A DNA stretch of 64,000 bases from Agromyces sp. Leaf222 (lineage in GTDB: Bacteria; Actinomycetota; Actinomycetes; Actinomycetales; Microbacteriaceae). Of the stretch, positions 17,020 through 24,867 are shown in pieces. Below the pieces are notes generated by a model. The model saw only the letters and a list, made by a program, of their open reading frames with translations. It did no database searches and had not been told where the DNA came from. Made by a program: the position numbers and the translations under genes. The stretch lies in assembly GCF_001421565.1 (NCBI RefSeq), contig NZ_LMKQ01000001.1:1053651-1117650 (forward strand), given 5' to 3'. Numbering within the stretch: position 1 is the first letter of the stretch; each line of letters begins with the position of its first letter.

Positions 17020-18144
17020 ATGTGGAGACGCGCACGACCGCAAACGCTCAGGCAACCGGCGGCCGAGATCACGACCGACAGCACGGTGCACGCGCCAGAG
17101 GTGAGGATCCGGTCGTTCCGCATCGGCTTCGTCGGTGCGCTCGGCGTGCTGCTCGCCATCCTGCTCGGCGGCATCGTCTCGCAGCTCGGCACCGTGCTGC
17201 TCTACGTCGCGCTCGCACTGTTCCTCGCGCTCGGCCTCGACCCGGTCGTGAGCTGGCTGCAGCGGCGCTCGCTGCCGCGCTGGGCGGCGATCCTCATCGT
17301 GTTCGCCGCGGTCATCGGCATCTTCGTCGGACTCATCGCGACGATCGTGCCGATCATCGTGGAGCAGACCAAGATCATCGTCGAGAACTGGGACGACATC
17401 CGCGAGAACGTGCTGAACAGCGACTTCGTGGCGTGGCTGAACGCGCTCGGCGGCGGCGACCACGCGATCGACGACGCGATCGCCTCGGCCGGTGACTGGC
17501 TCGCCGATCCCGCGAACCTCGGGGCCCTCGGCGGCGGCATCCTCGCGGTCGGCGTCGGCATCGCCGGCGGATTCACGGGGGCGACGATCGTACTGATCCT
17601 CACCCTGTACTTCCTCGCCTCGCTCGACTCGATGAAGCGCTACTCGACCAAGTTCGTGCCCGCCAGCTCGCGCGGCAAGTACCGCGAGGTGACCGATGAG
17701 ATCACCGGATCCGTCGGCCGCTACGTCATCGGGCAGTTCTCGCTCGGCGCGGTCAACGGCGTGCTGAGCCTCATCTTCCTCACGATCATCGGCGCGCCCG
17801 CGCCGATCCTGTTGGCGTTCATCGCGTTCCTGCTCTCCCTCGTGCCCCTCGTCGGAACGCTCACGGGCGCCGTCATCATCTCGCTCGTCTGCCTCGCCGC
17901 CTCGCCGCTCACGGCGCTCGTCGCGGCGATCTACTACCTCATCTACATGCAGGTCGAGGCCTACGTGCTGAGCCCGCGCATCATGAACAAGGCGGTCGCC
18001 GTGCCCGGCGCGCTCGTGGTCATCGCGGCGGTCGCCGGCGGCACGCTCGGCGGGGTGCTGGGCGCCCTCGTCGCGATCCCGGTCGCCGCGTCGCTCATCA
18101 TCATCGTCGAGAAGGTCATCTTCCCGAGGCAGGACGCCCACTGA
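17020..18144 (+). CDS. AI-2E family transporter
   Basis: 374 aa with about eight transmembrane helices. The first segment FRIGFVGALGVLLAILLGGI, the central amphipathic part IVPIIVEQTKIIVENWDDIREN, and the C-terminal block LLAFIAFLLSLVPLVGTLTGAVI with SPRIMNKAVAVPGALVVIAA are standard for this permease family, whose members export signalling molecules or act in osmotic/Na+ transport. Start ATG 17020 is chosen because TAGCGT lies 7 nt before it (leaderless); an in-frame ATG at 16966 would add 18 residues and sit against the palindrome. Confidence 0.88.
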   Translation: MWRRARPQTLRQPAAEITTDSTVHAPEVRIRSFRIGFVGALGVLLAILLGGIVSQLGTVLLYVALALFLALGLDPVVSWLQRRSLPRWAAILIVFAAVIGIFVGLIATIVPIIVEQTKIIVENWDDIRENVLNSDFVAWLNALGGGDHAIDDAIASAGDWLADPANLGALGGGILAVGVGIAGGFTGATIVLILTLYFLASLDSMKRYSTKFVPASSRGKYREVTDEITGSVGRYVIGQFSLGAVNGVLSLIFLTIIGAPAPILLAFIAFLLSLVPLVGTLTGAVIISLVCLAASPLTALVAAIYYLIYMQVEAYVLSPRIMNKAVAVPGALVVIAAVAGGTLGGVLGALVAIPVAASLIIIVEKVIFPRQDAH

Positions 18145-18206
18145 CGGCAGGCGGCCCGGCACCGGCACCGGCCGGCGGCACCGGCACCGGCGGCGAGTGG
18201 ACGGTA

Positions 18207-18239
18207 TTCGGCGGTCGGCAGGGCGTGCCGACCGCCGAA
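18207..18239. terminator. strong bidirectional terminator hairpin
   Basis: TTCGGCGGTCGGCA (18207-18220) pairs perfectly with TGCCGACCGCCGAA (18226-18239), loop GGGCG. It separates the convergent AI-2E and peroxidase genes. Confidence 0.8.
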
Positions 18240-18250
18240 ACGTGTCCTCT

Positions 18251-18292
18251 CGCGAACAGGGCGTCGCGAAGAGGGCGTCGCGAACAGGGTCA
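18251..18292. repeat. three tandem 14-bp units at the end of the peroxidase gene
   Basis: CGCGAACAGGGCGT, CGCGAAGAGGGCGT and CGCGAACAGGGTCA follow each other; the third covers the peroxidase stop codon (TCA at 18290-18292 on the plus strand). Slippage here could alter the 3' end of the gene. Confidence 0.7.
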
Positions 18293-19864
18293 GGCGAACA
18301 GGTCGGCGATGGCCTGGCCGTCGACCGGAACGCCCGCGGCCGCGAGCAGGTCGGTGATCTCCCACTTCTCGGGATCCGCCGTCGAGATCTTCTCGAAGAG
18401 CGCGACGCCGCCGGCCTTCTCCTTGGCCGGCGTCCAGTGGGGATCCCGGTTCAGGTAGGAGAACGCGTCACCTCGCAGCAGCCCCGAGAACACCGCCGCG
18501 ACGATGGTCGAGCCGACCGCGCCGAGGTGCTCGCCATCGGCGGGGGCCTCGCTCGCCTCCTTGAGGATGTAGACCCAGAGGGATTCCTCCATGGGGGCGA
18601 GATTCTCGATCGGGCGGATGTGCAGCGCGTGGGCGACGTCGGTGGCCGACGGCAGTTCCATGCGCCAGCCGCGACGGATGTTGAGCTCCGCGAGCGGGTT
18701 CGGCGTCGGTCCGCCAGGGATCGTGAACACCGACTTGCTGAGATGCGTGTCGATCTTGTGCGCCCTCTGCGGGAACGGCCCGCCCGAAGACGGGAAGTCG
18801 AAGTACCAGTCCCATTGCAGCGAGTGCCGGTCGGGCAGGGGTGAGCCGCCGCGCAGGTCGGGCGGGCCGGGTACCGGGACGGACGGCTGGGTCACTCCCG
18901 GGGTGGCGAAGATCGGCTTGCCGAACTGGGTTCCGATCGGCGGCGAGACGCCGACGCTGCGCTGCAGTTCGATGTTGAGCTGGTACTCGGCGCGGATCAT
19001 CGAGTGCCCGAACCGGTAGGCGGCCACCGAGAACTCCACCGGCATGAACGGGTTCTCGCTCCAGTCGTACACGTCCTCGAGTCCGTAGGTGACCGAGTAG
19101 AACGGGCCGCCGGCATCGCCGCCGTCCTCGTCGAACGAGATCGCCTTGGCGAAGACCTTGTCGTCGACGATGCGCGAGACGAAGTCGTTCCAGACGACGT
19201 ACTGGTAGAACCACACGGTGATGCGCTGAGCCTCGAGGAACAGCTTCCGTCCGGTCGGCGCGATCTCACCAGCCGGAACCGGGGCGTCCGCCAGCTTCTG
19301 CAGCGTGCTGTTGTGCGCGAGCGCGAATGCGAGCTGCAGTTGCGAGACGATGCGGTTCTCGTCGTTGCGCGGGTCGCCGATGAGTGCGATGCCGTCGGCG
19401 TTTCGCTGCACATCGGGTTCCTTCGGCGATTCGCCCGTGCCGACCTTGAGGAACCCGGGGAACCCGTCGGGCAGCACGCGAACGTGGTCGTAGAGGTACG
19501 GCTGGTCGTCGGGGCCGCGCCCGTAGAGGCTGTCGAGATCGAACCTCGGCGACCTGAAGTTCTGCAGGCCGTCTGGGTCGTTGTGCCTCGTGAGGCTCGA
19601 CTGCGGGTCGAACGTGATGTCGTGGTCGATGAACTGGCCGAGATACGTGTAGCCGACCGGCGTGGCACTGTCGGGCGGGGCGCCGTCGGCGAACATCTCG
19701 TCGATCGCGAAGGTGCGGATCGCCGCCTCCTTCTCGGCGTCGGTGGACCCCGGAGGCGACCACGGGGTGAAGCCGCGACCGAAGAGGCGCCCGAAGCGCC
19801 CTTCGTGGCTGCGGGAGTGGGGCACGTTCAGGGGCACGATCGAGTGCTTGCTCGCGTGTTGCAT
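18290..19864 (-). CDS. animal-type heme peroxidase
   Basis: 524 aa, matching the myeloperoxidase/peroxidasin superfamily. The distal His is in GQFIDHDITFD (His81), followed by the Ca-binding-like region RFDLDSLYG, and the proximal heme-ligand His is in YRFGHSMIRAEYQ (His287). No signal peptide or cysteine disulfide set is seen, so it may be cytoplasmic or exported another way. Bacterial members oxidise halides or phenols with peroxide. The ribosome site GGAGGGCGA is upstream of ATG 19864. It is a single-gene unit ending at a strong terminator. Confidence 0.87.
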   Translation of the reverse strand: MQHASKHSIVPLNVPHSRSHEGRFGRLFGRGFTPWSPPGSTDAEKEAAIRTFAIDEMFADGAPPDSATPVGYTYLGQFIDHDITFDPQSSLTRHNDPDGLQNFRSPRFDLDSLYGRGPDDQPYLYDHVRVLPDGFPGFLKVGTGESPKEPDVQRNADGIALIGDPRNDENRIVSQLQLAFALAHNSTLQKLADAPVPAGEIAPTGRKLFLEAQRITVWFYQYVVWNDFVSRIVDDKVFAKAISFDEDGGDAGGPFYSVTYGLEDVYDWSENPFMPVEFSVAAYRFGHSMIRAEYQLNIELQRSVGVSPPIGTQFGKPIFATPGVTQPSVPVPGPPDLRGGSPLPDRHSLQWDWYFDFPSSGGPFPQRAHKIDTHLSKSVFTIPGGPTPNPLAELNIRRGWRMELPSATDVAHALHIRPIENLAPMEESLWVYILKEASEAPADGEHLGAVGSTIVAAVFSGLLRGDAFSYLNRDPHWTPAKEKAGGVALFEKISTADPEKWEITDLLAAAGVPVDGQAIADLFA

Positions 19865-20079
19865 GGTTCTCGCCCTCCAGCGATGGGCCCGTGCGCAGCG
19901 ACGGCTCGGCGACGCCATCGCGGCGGTTGCGGGGGTGAACACGGCGAGTGTAGGTCGGTGCTGAGGAATGCTCATCAGTGATGGCCCTGAGTGGGCCGAT
20001 GCGGCGCAGGCGCAGCCGCAGGCGTGGGCGGGTCGAGGCGCGAGCGCCGCCGGGAACCGGGGGCCGGAGGCAGCCGCGC

Positions 20080-21438
20080 TCAGAACCAGATGCTGAGGTG
20101 CGGGGTGCGCGGTGCGGCGAACAGGCGGTCGGCGAGGGCGAGCGAGCCGGGCGAGAGCTCGTCGATGCGTCCGGCGCGGGCCAGCACCGACGGGCGCACG
20201 CCGCCGAGGTACACCGAGCCGAGCTCGCGCACATCGAGCCGCAGCCCGTGCGCGGCCTGCCCGCGCGAGCGGCGGCCGGAACGCGATGCGGCGGCCGCGG
20301 CATCCGGAACCTCGTCGGCCCTGCGCACCTCGGCGTGCCCGACGCCCGAGGCGTCGAGCACGTAGGTGCCGGCCGCGTGCCCGAGCGGGTCGGCGACCTC
20401 GAGCGTGAGGGTGCCCGATGCGCCGTACTCGCGCGCCGTGAGCGCCACGATCGGGTCGAGCACGCGCAGCCAGAGGTGGTCGACGACGTCGTGCATGCTC
20501 GCGGCGCGCTGGTCCTCGAGCAGCCACGGAAGCGGCTCGTCGACGCTGCGCAGGCGCGCGCGGATCTCGGTGACGAAGTCCAGCTCGACGAGGAAGTGCC
20601 AGAGTGCGCGCTCGGCTTCGTCGGTCGCGGCGACGAACACGTCGCACTCGACGACGCCCGGCTGGTTCGGCTCTCGCCCGACCGTGTACGCGATGAACCC
20701 CTGCGCCTGGCCGGACCGGTCGTCGTACCGGGCCACGCGCAGGGCCCGCGATGCCGCGCTGTCGGGGTCGACGAGCCCGAGGTGGCGTTCGAGCAGCCCC
20801 GGCCAGCGGTCGATCTCGCCGGGCGTGCGCGCGACGGCGCGGCGCGCGATCGCGGGCGCCTTGGCGATGAGGTCGGCGGGTTCGACGAACTGCACGCGGC
20901 CGGGTACGTCCGGGCCGATCCAGTGCACGCGACGCCGGTCGACCTTGATCGTCGCCGCGGATGCCGCGGGGCCGAACCCGTAGCGCCCATAGATGGTGGC
21001 CTCGGTGAGCGTGAGCATGGCGAGGGCGGCGCCCGCCTCGCTGGCGTAGCGCAGTTGCGCCTCGAGCAGTGCGCGGGCGATGCCGCGGCGGCGGTGCGTG
21101 GGGGAGACGGTGACGGCGCTCACGGCCCAGGCGTCGACGCTCCGACCGCCGGGCACGCTGAGGCCCGACGGCCAGCCGTCGACGGTCGCGACGGGCACTG
21201 CGGCGTCGTGTGCGCTCGGGTCGTAGACCCCCCGGACGCTGCGCTGCTTGGCGATGCGCAGCTCGCGCCGGAGTTCGGCCGGTTCGGGCCTCGCGTGGTG
21301 GAAGCCGCGGGTCTCGGCCTGCGCCCATGCCTGCAGCGCGGTCTCGTCGGCCGGGTCGACCTCGCGGTAGTCGAGTCCGCGGCCTCGGAGTGCGTCGATC
21401 GTGGACTGATCGGCGGGGATGCTGCGGGGATCGAACAT
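20080..21438 (-). CDS. Eis-like GNAT N-acetyltransferase
   Basis: 452 aa, the tripartite length of the Eis family (two GNAT-like domains plus sterol-carrier-like C-terminal domain). Acetyl-CoA signature VSPTHRRRGIARALLEAQL is at residues about 106-124; the acid tyrosine is in EATIYGRYGFGPA. The protein ends SIWF; in Eis the terminal carboxylate acts as the general base, and the family often ends in an aromatic residue. M. tuberculosis Eis acetylates aminoglycosides and a host protein; here the substrate is open. TACGCT 6 nt before ATG 21438 suggests a leaderless mRNA. Confidence 0.87.
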   Translation of the reverse strand: MFDPRSIPADQSTIDALRGRGLDYREVDPADETALQAWAQAETRGFHHARPEPAELRRELRIAKQRSVRGVYDPSAHDAAVPVATVDGWPSGLSVPGGRSVDAWAVSAVTVSPTHRRRGIARALLEAQLRYASEAGAALAMLTLTEATIYGRYGFGPAASAATIKVDRRRVHWIGPDVPGRVQFVEPADLIAKAPAIARRAVARTPGEIDRWPGLLERHLGLVDPDSAASRALRVARYDDRSGQAQGFIAYTVGREPNQPGVVECDVFVAATDEAERALWHFLVELDFVTEIRARLRSVDEPLPWLLEDQRAASMHDVVDHLWLRVLDPIVALTAREYGASGTLTLEVADPLGHAAGTYVLDASGVGHAEVRRADEVPDAAAAASRSGRRSRGQAAHGLRLDVRELGSVYLGGVRPSVLARAGRIDELSPGSLALADRLFAAPRTPHLSIWF

Positions 21439-21483
21439 GCTCCCAGCGTACCCATGGCCGCGGATTCGGGGCAGAATGGGACC

Positions 21484-23352
21484 ATGACTGGGCAAGCGCT
21501 TTCCCGATTCGAGCACGCGATCGACGGACAGCACCCCGCGCGGTCCGTGTTCCGCCTGCTCGACCTGCACCGCCGGAGCGTGCTCGCGGCCGTCGCGTTC
21601 TTCACGCTCAAGGACACGCCCCTCTGGCTCCTGCCCGTCATCACCGCCGCCATCATCGACGTGGTCGTGGCCGGCGGACCGGTCTCGACGCTCATGATCT
21701 GGGCCGGCGTCGCGGTCGTCGCGCTCGCGCAGAACTACCCGAACCACGTGCAGTACACGCGCCTGTTCATGGGCGCCGTGCGCGCGATCGGCGCCGACCT
21801 GCGCAACGCGCTCGCCGCCAGGCTGCAGGCGCTCTCGATCGGCTTCCACTCGCGGGCGAACTCCGCCGTCGTGCAGACGAAGGTCGTGCGTGACGTCGAG
21901 AACGTCGAGGTCATGCTGCAGCAGACCGCGCACCCGCTGCTGTCGGCGACCATGGTGCTCATCGGCGCGGTCGTCATGACGGCGATCAACGTGCCGGCGT
22001 TCCTGCCCGTCTACGCGCTCGCCATCCCGCTCGCGGTGCTGCTGCGCGCGATCCTCAACCGTCGCAGCGCGATGCGCAACGCCTCGTTCCGCCGCGAGGT
22101 CGAGCAGTTCTCGGCCCGCGTCGGCGAGATGGCGACCCTGCTGCCCATCACGCGAGCCCACGGCCTCGAGCAGACCGCCGTCAACCGGGTCGCGCACGGC
22201 GCCGAGGGCGTGCGCGCGGCCGGGTTCCAGCTCGACCTGCTCAACGGGCGCTTCGCGTCGCTCTCGTGGGTGAGCCTGCAGCTCCTGGGCATCGGATGCC
22301 TCGTGCTCGCCGCCTGGGTCTCGATCACCGGCCTCATCCCGATCACGCCCGGCCAGGTCGTGCTGCTGAGCTCGTACTTCGCGCTGCTCACCGGCGCCGC
22401 GACGAACCTGCTCATGCTGCTGCCGATCATCGCGCGCGGCACCGAGTCGATCCGCTCCATCGGCGAGGTCATGCAGGACCCCGACCTCGAACGCAACGAG
22501 GGCAAGCGGCCGGTCGTCGCGGTGCGCGGCGATCTCACGCTCGAGGGCGTCGGTTTCCGGTACGACGACAACGGCGGGGGTGCGGGCGGCGATGCGGGCA
22601 GGGGTCCGGGCAGCGATACGGCGGATGTCGCGGCCGCCGGAGCTGCGTCGCCAGGGCGTGGCGGCGGGGCGCGGCGCCCCGCGCTCTCGGACCTCGACCT
22701 CGACATCCGTGCCGGCGAGACGATCGCGTTCGTCGGGTCATCCGGATCGGGCAAGTCGACCCTGCTGAACCTCGTGCTCGGGTTCCTGCGGCCCACGAGC
22801 GGACGTGTGCTGCTCGACGGCGCCGACATGGAGGAGCTCGACCTGCGCACGTTCCGCAGCTTCGTCTCGGTCGTGCCGCAGGAGTCGGTGCTGTTCGAGG
22901 GCAGCATCCGCGACAACGTCGCCTACGGGCTCGGCGAGGTCGACGACGATCGCGTGCTCGACGCCCTGCGCGACGCGAACGCGCTCGAGATCGTCGACGC
23001 CCAACCCGACGGCTGGAACACGGTCGTCGGCGAACGCGGTGCACGCCTCTCTGGCGGGCAGCGGCAGCGGCTCTCGATCGCCCGCGCGCTCGTGCGGGAC
23101 CCCCGCGTGCTGCTGCTCGACGAGGCGACGAGCGCCCTCGACCCCGAGTCGGAGGCGAAGATCAAGGTGGCGCTGGAGCACCTCATGCGCGGACGCACGA
23201 CCCTCGTCGTCGCGCACCGCCTGTCGACGATCCGCTCGGCCGACCGCATCGTCGTGCTCGAGCACGGGCGCATCGTCGAGATCGGGTCGCACGCCGAGCT
23301 CATCGCCGCCGACGGACGCTACGCCGAGCTCGACCGGGTGCAGTCGGCGTAG
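21484..23352 (+). CDS. ABC exporter, fused permease-ATPase half-transporter
   Basis: 622 aa. The six-TM exporter domain covers residues about 20-320; the ATPase follows with Walker A GSSGSGKST (Lys424), Q-loop VPQESVLFEG, signature LSGGQRQRLS, Walker B VLLLDEATSALD (Glu547 present) and H-loop VVAHRLST. A 40-residue Gly/Ala-rich insert sits early in the ATPase domain (about 362-400), an unusual spot. CAGAAT stands 6 nt before ATG 21484, so the mRNA is probably leaderless. Type IV exporters move drugs, lipids or peptides; a LacI-type operator on its first codons links it to carbohydrate signals. Confidence 0.9.
   Translation: MTGQALSRFEHAIDGQHPARSVFRLLDLHRRSVLAAVAFFTLKDTPLWLLPVITAAIIDVVVAGGPVSTLMIWAGVAVVALAQNYPNHVQYTRLFMGAVRAIGADLRNALAARLQALSIGFHSRANSAVVQTKVVRDVENVEVMLQQTAHPLLSATMVLIGAVVMTAINVPAFLPVYALAIPLAVLLRAILNRRSAMRNASFRREVEQFSARVGEMATLLPITRAHGLEQTAVNRVAHGAEGVRAAGFQLDLLNGRFASLSWVSLQLLGIGCLVLAAWVSITGLIPITPGQVVLLSSYFALLTGAATNLLMLLPIIARGTESIRSIGEVMQDPDLERNEGKRPVVAVRGDLTLEGVGFRYDDNGGGAGGDAGRGPGSDTADVAAAGAASPGRGGGARRPALSDLDLDIRAGETIAFVGSSGSGKSTLLNLVLGFLRPTSGRVLLDGADMEELDLRTFRSFVSVVPQESVLFEGSIRDNVAYGLGEVDDDRVLDALRDANALEIVDAQPDGWNTVVGERGARLSGGQRQRLSIARALVRDPRVLLLDEATSALDPESEAKIKVALEHLMRGRTTLVVAHRLSTIRSADRIVVLEHGRIVEIGSHAELIAADGRYAELDRVQSA
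21489..21506. promoter_or_regulatory. LacI-type operator inside the first codons of the ABC exporter gene
   Basis: TGGGCAAGCGCTTTCCCG covers codons 2-8 of the exporter gene (core palindrome 21490-21505, one mismatch). The same 18-mer is found at 53274-53291 in front of the sugar-binding lipoprotein gene. With the predicted transcription start at the ATG (21484), the site lies at about +6 to +23, suitable for blocking initiation. Confidence 0.65.
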
Positions 23353-23578
23353 CGGATGCCTCGGGCGGCCGCAGTCGGGCCCCGCCCCGTCCGGTGGGGC
23401 GACCCTGTTGCGTGCGTGCTCGGCCCTGCTCGACCCGACTCCGCTCGACCCGACTCCGCTCGACCCGGCTCCGCTCGACCCGGCTCGGCGCGGCTCGCAC
23501 GGAATTCAGGCGAACGTCGCCGCGTCAGGCCGTTCGGTCGTGTTTCGGCCTGAGCAGCCTCCGTGCGCCTGAATGGCG

Positions 23579-23604
23579 TGTGTGTGTGTGTGTGTGTGTG
23601 TGTG
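23579..23604. repeat. (TG)13 dinucleotide tract
   Basis: Thirteen uninterrupted TG units, followed by an interrupted GTG/GCG tail. Rare in a GC-rich bacterial genome and likely length-variable. Confidence 0.9.
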
Positions 23605-23663
23605 GCGTGTGCGTGGCGGGTGGGCATGCCGGCGTGCGGGCGTGCGTGGCGCGTGAGCGACAT

Positions 23664-23954
23664 GGTGGGAGGAGTTCGGCGGCTCGGGAGGGCGATTTCC
23701 GGAGGACGGGGCCTCCCGACGCCACGATCCCCTCCAGTCGAGGCGACGAGGGGGGATCGGAGTCAGGCATCCGGCCGCTGCTCAGGCCGAAACCCCGTGG
23801 ATCGGCCTGAGCAGGCGCCGTTCGCCTGAGCAGCGTTCGCCTGAGCAGCGTCGCCTGAGCGGTGGGAGGAGTTCGGCGGCTCGGGAGGGCGTTCGGGCGG
23901 AGGGTACCTCCCGACGCGACGATCCCCTCCCGTCGAGGCGACGAGAGGGGATCG
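23664..23954. repeat. pair of imperfect ~95-bp direct repeats, each with an internal hairpin
   Basis: Copy 1 (23664-23759) and copy 2 (23861-23954) both begin GGTGGGAGGAGTTCGGCGGC and end with GATCCCCTC ... GAGGGGATC-type inverted arms around GTCGAGGCGAC. They are offset by 197 bp and separated by the GCCTGAGCAGC repeats. They may act as tandem terminators between convergent genes or be a small non-coding repeat family. Confidence 0.75.
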
Positions 23955-23988
23955 AGAGGCTCGGCGGCTCGGGTCCGACGTGCGGCGG

Positions 23989-24867
23989 CTACGCGGTCAC
24001 GGATGCCCGCAGGTGCGGCGCGACGGCGGCGCCGAACGCACGTGCGGTGCGCTCGACGACGTCGGGCCACGCGGCATCCCAGATCTCCTGGTTGAAGATC
24101 TCGACCTCGATGTCGCGGTCGTAGCCGGTGGCCTCGACCGCCGCGGTGAGGCTCGCGAAGTCGATGACGCCGTCGCCGGGCTCGTGCCGCGAGAGCAGCA
24201 CGTCGACGGCGAGCGGCGTGTTCCAGTCGCACACCTGGTAGGTCGCGATGCGGCCGGATGCCCCGGCGCGGGCGATCTGCGGCAGCACGTCGGGGTCCCA
24301 CCACACGTGGAACGTGTCGACCGTCACTCCGACCACCGACGGGTCGAACGGATCGGCGAGGTCGAGCGCCTGGCCGAGCGTCGAGACGACGGCGCGGTCC
24401 GACGCGTACATCGGATGCAGCGGCTCGATCGCGAGGGTCACGCCGGCGGATGCCGCGTACGGGGCGAGCTCGGCGAGGGCGTCGGCCACACGCGAGCGGG
24501 CGCCGACGAGATCGGTGGACCCCTCGGGCAGGCCGCCCGCGACGAGCACGAACACGGGCGTGCTGCCGGGCGCGCCGACCGCCGCGAGGGTCGCCGTCTC
24601 GTCGATGCCCCGACGGTTGTCGTCGATCGACGCGCGGCGGGCCGGGCCCTCGGGCATCGTGAAGAAGCCGCCGCGGCAGTACGTCGACAGGCGCAGCCCC
24701 GAGCTCGCGAAGCGGCGAGCGGCCTCGTCGAGCCCGACGGCTTGCACGGGCTCGCGCCAGAGGCCGATCGACTCGTAGCCGCCCTCGGCGGTGACGCGCA
24801 GGGCGTCGTCGAGCGGCGCGTACTTGATCGTCGCCTGGTTCATCGACAGGCGGGGGTGCGCGCTCAC
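23989..24867 (-). CDS. sugar phosphate isomerase/epimerase (TIM barrel)
   Basis: 292 aa from GTG 24867. The xylose-isomerase-like TIM-barrel fold is shown by AIEPLHPMY (metal Glu), VGVTVDTFHVWWDP (metal Asp and His), YQVCDWN and DIEVEIFNQEIW (metal Glu). Such enzymes isomerise or epimerise sugars or keto-sugars with Mn/Mg. AGGAGG lies 7 nt before GTG 24867 and the start overlaps the preceding stop (GTGA), so translation is coupled to the DUF993 gene. Third gene of the LacI-box operon beginning at 27514. Confidence 0.86.
   Translation of the reverse strand: MSAHPRLSMNQATIKYAPLDDALRVTAEGGYESIGLWREPVQAVGLDEAARRFASSGLRLSTYCRGGFFTMPEGPARRASIDDNRRGIDETATLAAVGAPGSTPVFVLVAGGLPEGSTDLVGARSRVADALAELAPYAASAGVTLAIEPLHPMYASDRAVVSTLGQALDLADPFDPSVVGVTVDTFHVWWDPDVLPQIARAGASGRIATYQVCDWNTPLAVDVLLSRHEPGDGVIDFASLTAAVEATGYDRDIEVEIFNQEIWDAAWPDVVERTARAFGAAVAPHLRASVTA

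Larger units (their letters stand above)
23353..23988. other. 636-bp repeat-rich gap without a convincing gene
   Basis: Between the ABC exporter and the convergent isomerase gene. It contains tandem CTCGACCCGACTCCG-like units (about 23430-23480), a (TG)13 tract, two imperfect 95-bp direct repeats, and several copies of GCCTGAGCAGC. No open frame here has start signals or family similarity that I recognise. Confidence 0.7.

Noticed and set aside
14818..18168. 1116-codon minus-strand reading frame opposite MarR, kinase and AI-2E genes
   Set aside because: Same GC-driven shadow effect; it runs through two intergenic gaps and has no start signals or domains, while the plus-strand genes are well supported.
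23664..23954. Possible insertion-sequence ends
   Set aside because: The two copies are direct, not terminal inverted repeats, and no transposase frame lies between or near them.
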